Source of the DNA: Candidatus Aquidulcis sp.
GTDB lineage: Bacteria > Chloroflexota > Anaerolineae > UBA4142
NCBI GenBank assembly: GCA_020723345.1
Contig: DYJA01000056.1
Location: forward strand, 1 to 43,755
Length of the DNA stretch: 43,755 nucleotides
Direction of reading: 5' to 3'
Shown: positions 40,672-43,755 of the stretch, one piece after another
Numbering within the stretch: position 1 is the first letter of the stretch
How the letters are laid out: the number at the start of each line of letters is the position of its first letter
Program-made: the position numbers and the translations under genes
Notes under the pieces: generated by a model
The model's database searches: none
What the model was told of the DNA's origin: nothing
Seen by the model: only the letters and a program-made list of their open reading frames with translations

Positions 40672-41703
40672 CTAACCAGCAATCCGACTCACCGATTGTC
40701 TTTCGATCAAGGTATGGTTGAGCCAGAGCACCGGCTCAATTTCTTCGTCGTTTAGCAAACGCACGAGTTGGCGCATTCCGGTCGCGCCCATTTCGTACAA
40801 CGGGATTTGAACCGTCGTCAGCGGCGGGTCGACGTATTGCGTGGACAAAATATCGTCTAAGCCGACCAAACTAATATCGGTGGGAATTCGCAAGCCGCGT
40901 TGTTTCAGCGCGACCATCGCGCCGATCGCCATCTCGTCGTTCGACGACATGATCGCAGTCGGGAGCCGATCGATCGCCAGCAATCGTTCGATCGCGCGAA
41001 TGCCGCCTTGAAAACGAAAATCGCCGGGAATGACCAGCGCCGGATCGAACGCGATCCCGGCGGCTTGCAGCGCGTCGCGATAACCTTCCGTGCGCAGGCG
41101 CGTCGTATTCAGTCCCGCGGGACCGGATAACATTCCGATGCGGCGATGTCCATATTGAATCAGATAACTTGTGCCGTCGCGCACCGCCGCGCGATTGTCG
41201 ATCGTGACTTCACACGCCGGGAACAGATGCTCGCTCAGCCCGACCACGCCGACGTTGCGGCGCTCCATTTGCTCGACGAGCGCGCGCATCTCGCGCAAAT
41301 AATTCTCGTCCGTCAGACCGCCGCCCGCGAAAATCAAACCGCGCACGCGATAATTCAGCAGCGTGCGGACGTAGGTCAACTCCACGGCGGGAATGCGATC
41401 CGAGTTGCAGACGATGACGATGTAGCCGTTTTCACGCGCCACGTCTTCGATCCCGCGCACGATCGCGCTAAAGTACGGATCGTTCGTGTCGCCGACGATG
41501 ACGCCGATCATGCACGTTTGGCGCGTCGCGAGCGCGCGCGCGACCTCGCTTGGCGCGAAACCCATTTCGGCGACTACCTTGAGGACGCGGCGGCGCGTCG
41601 CTGCGCTGACCGGATGATCGCTGTTGTTCACGACGCGCGAAGCCGTCGCAATCGAGACGCGCGCTTTGCGCGCGACGTCGGCAATCGTTGGATTCTTTTT
41701 CAT
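40672..41703 (-). CDS. LacI-family transcriptional regulator
   Basis: A 343-residue repressor. The N-terminal helix-turn-helix TIADVARKARVSIATASRVVN (read in two parts) is followed by the hinge AALATRQ-like VARALATRQT, then the periplasmic-binding-like domain IGVIVGDTNDPYFSAIVRGIE and TAIMSSNDEMAIGAMVAL. ATG 41703 begins five bases after the dppC stop; the open frame to 42063 is shadow. It sits inside the operon between permeases and enzymes, so it is probably autoregulated with the transporter. LacI effectors are usually sugars or nucleosides, which fits a PreA-type neighbour. Confidence 0.9.
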   Translation of the reverse strand: MKKNPTIADVARKARVSIATASRVVNNSDHPVSAATRRRVLKVVAEMGFAPSEVARALATRQTCMIGVIVGDTNDPYFSAIVRGIEDVARENGYIVIVCNSDRIPAVELTYVRTLLNYRVRGLIFAGGGLTDENYLREMRALVEQMERRNVGVVGLSEHLFPACEVTIDNRAAVRDGTSYLIQYGHRRIGMLSGPAGLNTTRLRTEGYRDALQAAGIAFDPALVIPGDFRFQGGIRAIERLLAIDRLPTAIMSSNDEMAIGAMVALKQRGLRIPTDISLVGLDDILSTQYVDPPLTTVQIPLYEMGATGMRQLVRLLNDEEIEPVLWLNHTLIERQSVSRIAG

Positions 41704-41708
41704 ATTGC

Positions 41709-42590
41709 TCAAATCCGCATCCGTGGATCCAGCGCGTCGCGCAGACCATCGCCGACGAAATTGATCGCGATCACGGTCAGCGAAATGAGCGCGCCGGGAT
41801 AAATCGCGATCTCGGGCGCCATCCGCAGATAGCGCTGCGCGTTTTGCAGCATATTGCCCCAGGATGGCGTCGGCGGCTGGATCCCATAACCCAGGTACGA
41901 CAGCGCCGACTCCAAAAGGATTCCACTCGCCACTTGCAACGTCGCCGCGACGATGATCGGTCCCAGCGTGTTCGGCAAAATATGTCGCGCGATGATGCGA
42001 AACGTCGGCACACCGGTTGCCCACGCCGCCTGGCAGAATTCGCGTTCCTTGATGGACAAACACTCGGCGCGAATGATGCGCGCCACGCCCATCCAGGATA
42101 ACAATCCAATGATCAGCACGATAAAGGTCAAGTTCGTTTCAAGAAAAGAACCCAGCACAAGCGCCAAAGGAAACATCGGAATCGAAAGCATGATATTGAT
42201 GAACGATGACAGTAGCGTGTCCACCCGTCCGCCGAAAAAACCAGCGACCGACCCGATCAGCACGCCCAACACGACGGTGAGAATCGAGGAGACCAAGCCG
42301 ACCGTCAGCGAAATGCGCGCGGCGTACACCAGCCGCGCGAGCATGTCGCGCCCGACATCGTCGGTTCCCAGAATGTGTTCCGGGCTGGGCGGCGCGAGAA
42401 TGTCGAGACTGATCGCGTCGGGATTGTACGGCGTGACGAGCGGCGCAAAGATCGCGACGAAACCCAGGATCGCCAAAACGACGACGCCCAGCGTCGCGAG
42501 TTGATGTTTCCGAAAAAAGTGTAGAATGCCGGGGCGCTTGCGCGCGGAGGCATGCATCAATGCATTTGAGGTCGGGCTTGGCGCAGACAT
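41709..42590 (-). CDS. dppC: Peptide ABC transporter permease (DppC-like), set 3
   Basis: A 293-residue membrane protein. The DppC hallmark ILGTDDVGRDMLARLVYAARIS, the contact loop CQAAWATGVPTFRIIARHILPN and the end GDGLRDALDPRMRI are all present, with about six hydrophobic segments. It starts nine bases after the dppB stop. No ATPase gene is visible for this set. The binding protein is presumably to the right of the window. Confidence 0.92.
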   Translation of the reverse strand: MSAPSPTSNALMHASARKRPGILHFFRKHQLATLGVVVLAILGFVAIFAPLVTPYNPDAISLDILAPPSPEHILGTDDVGRDMLARLVYAARISLTVGLVSSILTVVLGVLIGSVAGFFGGRVDTLLSSFINIMLSIPMFPLALVLGSFLETNLTFIVLIIGLLSWMGVARIIRAECLSIKEREFCQAAWATGVPTFRIIARHILPNTLGPIIVAATLQVASGILLESALSYLGYGIQPPTPSWGNMLQNAQRYLRMAPEIAIYPGALISLTVIAINFVGDGLRDALDPRMRI

Positions 42591-42599
42591 TTGAACTCA

Positions 42600-43550
42600 C
42601 TATCCCATTTTGATTCTTGGATCAATCCAACCATAAGTCAGATCGGCGAGCAAATTGCCGACGATCGTGAGAATCGCCATAATCATAAATGCCGCCATCA
42701 GGACCGGATAATCGCGCGAGGTCAACGAATCGGCGAGCAATTTGCCCATTCCGGGCCAGGCGAAGACGACTTCGGTAATCATCGCGCCGCCGATCAAGTT
42801 GCCGCCCTGCAAACCGATCAGCGTCACGAGCGGCAGCAGCGCGTTCCGTAACGCGTGCCGATAGATGACGACGACTTCTTTCAGACCTTTGGCGCGCGCG
42901 ACGCGAACGTACTCTTGCGCGATTACGTCCAACATGGACGAACGAACGTAGCGGCTCCACCCGGCGATGTACAGTGTTGCTAGCACGGACGCGGGACCGA
43001 TGATGTGAATGAACCAATCCCACCAGTTGAATTCCATCCCGATCGTCGCGTTGCCACCCGAAGGCAAAAGACGCCAACGCACGGAAAAAGTCAGCAAGAG
43101 CATCATCCCCAACCAAAAAGTCGGAATAGAAATTCCTAACATTGAAAAAACGCTCGCGAGATACTGCACCCACCGCCGCTTGCTGATCGCCGAGATGACG
43201 CCAAAGGGGACGGAAAGCGCGACTGCGATCAGAAGCGCGACGAGCATCAATTGAATTGTGTTCGGCGCGCGTCCCCACAGCACGGTGGTCACGGGATCGC
43301 GATATCTGAATGAGGTGCCCCAATTTCCGCTCAAGATGCCGGTCAGCCAATTCCAGTACTGGATCGGAACCGGTTGATCGGTGCCGAGCAGCTTTTCGAG
43401 TCGCGCGATATCTTCGGGACCGGCATCGGGCGAGGCGTACATTGCCGCGGGCCCACCGGGCGCGAGGTGCACCAACCCGAAGAGCAAAAGCGAAACCGCG
43501 ATCAGGGTTGGAATGGCGACCAGAATTCGTCGAACAAGATACTTGCTCAT
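42600..43550 (-). CDS. dppB: Peptide ABC transporter permease (DppB-like), set 3
   Basis: A 316-residue membrane protein starting MSKYLVRRILVAIPTLIAVS. LLFGLVHLAPGGPAAMYAS corresponds to the LxPGDP block, with glycine replacing aspartate. The contact loop is QEYVRVARAKGLKEVVVIYR, then HALRNALLPLVTLIGLQ. CAGGTATCGC precedes the ATG. It is the first gene of this operon in the window; a hairpin repeat begins 28 bases upstream of it. Confidence 0.92.
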   Translation of the reverse strand: MSKYLVRRILVAIPTLIAVSLLLFGLVHLAPGGPAAMYASPDAGPEDIARLEKLLGTDQPVPIQYWNWLTGILSGNWGTSFRYRDPVTTVLWGRAPNTIQLMLVALLIAVALSVPFGVISAISKRRWVQYLASVFSMLGISIPTFWLGMMLLLTFSVRWRLLPSGGNATIGMEFNWWDWFIHIIGPASVLATLYIAGWSRYVRSSMLDVIAQEYVRVARAKGLKEVVVIYRHALRNALLPLVTLIGLQGGNLIGGAMITEVVFAWPGMGKLLADSLTSRDYPVLMAAFMIMAILTIVGNLLADLTYGWIDPRIKMG

Positions 43551-43578
43551 GCGATACCTGGGTCAGACTTCCGAAGCG

Positions 43579-43755
43579 CTGCCGCCGATTGGAAATCGGC
43601 GTCTCAACAAGGTGAAAATCGGTTGCAAACCGATTGGATTTCAACCCAATTCCATCGGGTTTCTACCTCACTGAGACCCCGAATTCTATTCGGGGGGCTT
43701 CTGCCGCCGATTGGAAATCGGCGTCTCAACAAGGTGAAAATCGGTTGCAAACCGA
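43579..43755. repeat. 55-bp direct repeat with chained hairpins (cut by window edge)
   Basis: 43579-43633 and 43701-43755 are identical over 55 bases, 122 bases apart. Each copy holds two stems: CCGATTGGAAATCGG and ATCGGTTGCAAACCGA. The 67-base spacer holds ACCCAATTCCATCGGGT and CCCCGAATTCTATTCGGGG. The second copy runs to the window end, so more units may follow. Confidence 0.85.

Noticed and set aside
43579-43755. CRISPR array
   Set aside because: Repeats of 55 bases with a 67-base hairpin-rich spacer and no cas genes do not fit; the stems inside repeat and spacer fit a hairpin element.

Overview
The window reads as one continuous stretch of a GC-rich bacterial chromosome, most likely from the phylum Chloroflexota (Anaerolineae-like). 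That placement is inference. It rests on lipoprotein binding proteins with Pro/Thr/Ala or V-E-K stalks, a c-di-AMP-receptor type gene, the crowding of peptide and amino-acid ABC systems, and many hairpin repeats between genes. I see no rRNA, tRNA, CRISPR array, transposase or phage gene.

Layout. (1) 1-4378, minus strand: a three-subunit FAD/[2Fe-2S] amine or opine oxidase of the HcnABC/OoxAB type, then homoserine dehydrogenase and the start of panB. (2) 4403-12047, plus strand: an IclR regulator and a branched-chain-type ABC transporter (binding protein, LivH, LivG, LivF, LivM) with a DapA-family lyase and an Asp/Glu-racemase-family protein placed between its subunits. Regions 1 and 2 share a 17-base promoter core and an inverted repeat with identical spacing, so the IclR protein probably controls both. 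(3) 12048-12762: a gene-free stretch with a decayed YifB/ComM-type AAA ATPase remnant. (4) 12763-26356, minus strand, in transcription order: RpiR regulator; a 1225-residue fusion of a B12-binding domain, a GlmE-like barrel and a MutL/GlmL ATPase; an opine dehydrogenase; a complete peptide ABC transporter (binding protein, DppB, DppC, OppD, OppF); a C45-family amidase/acyltransferase; and a protein made of two c-di-AMP-receptor domains. (5) 26627-38119, plus strand, divergent from region 4: a second peptide-type transporter without ATPase genes, an MmgE/PrpD protein, a saccharopine-dehydrogenase-like protein, a second opine dehydrogenase, a second complete HcnA/B/C-like oxidase, a DUF3830 protein and an unknown protein. 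(6) 38170-43755, minus strand: Gfo/Idh oxidoreductase, PreA-like iron-sulfur/flavin dehydrogenase, LacI regulator and a third DppB/DppC pair, ending in a hairpin-rich repeat cut by the window edge.

How it fits together (inference). The recurring chemistry is making, oxidising or rearranging secondary amines and amino acids: two opine dehydrogenases, two opine/D-amino-acid-oxidase-like complexes, a saccharopine-dehydrogenase-like enzyme, a racemase, a DapA-like lyase and a B12 mutase. Each set comes with its own importer and its own regulator (IclR, RpiR, LacI). This looks like an island for taking up and breaking down opine-like, N-substituted or D-amino-acid compounds, or peptides carrying them. 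The strongest candidate for something undescribed is the RpiR / fused B12 mutase / opine dehydrogenase / peptide importer / C45 enzyme / double c-di-AMP-receptor block.

A second theme is about twenty intergenic hairpin repeats. Many are built from short degenerate words in one arm and their reverse complements in the other, and several overlap gene stop codons.
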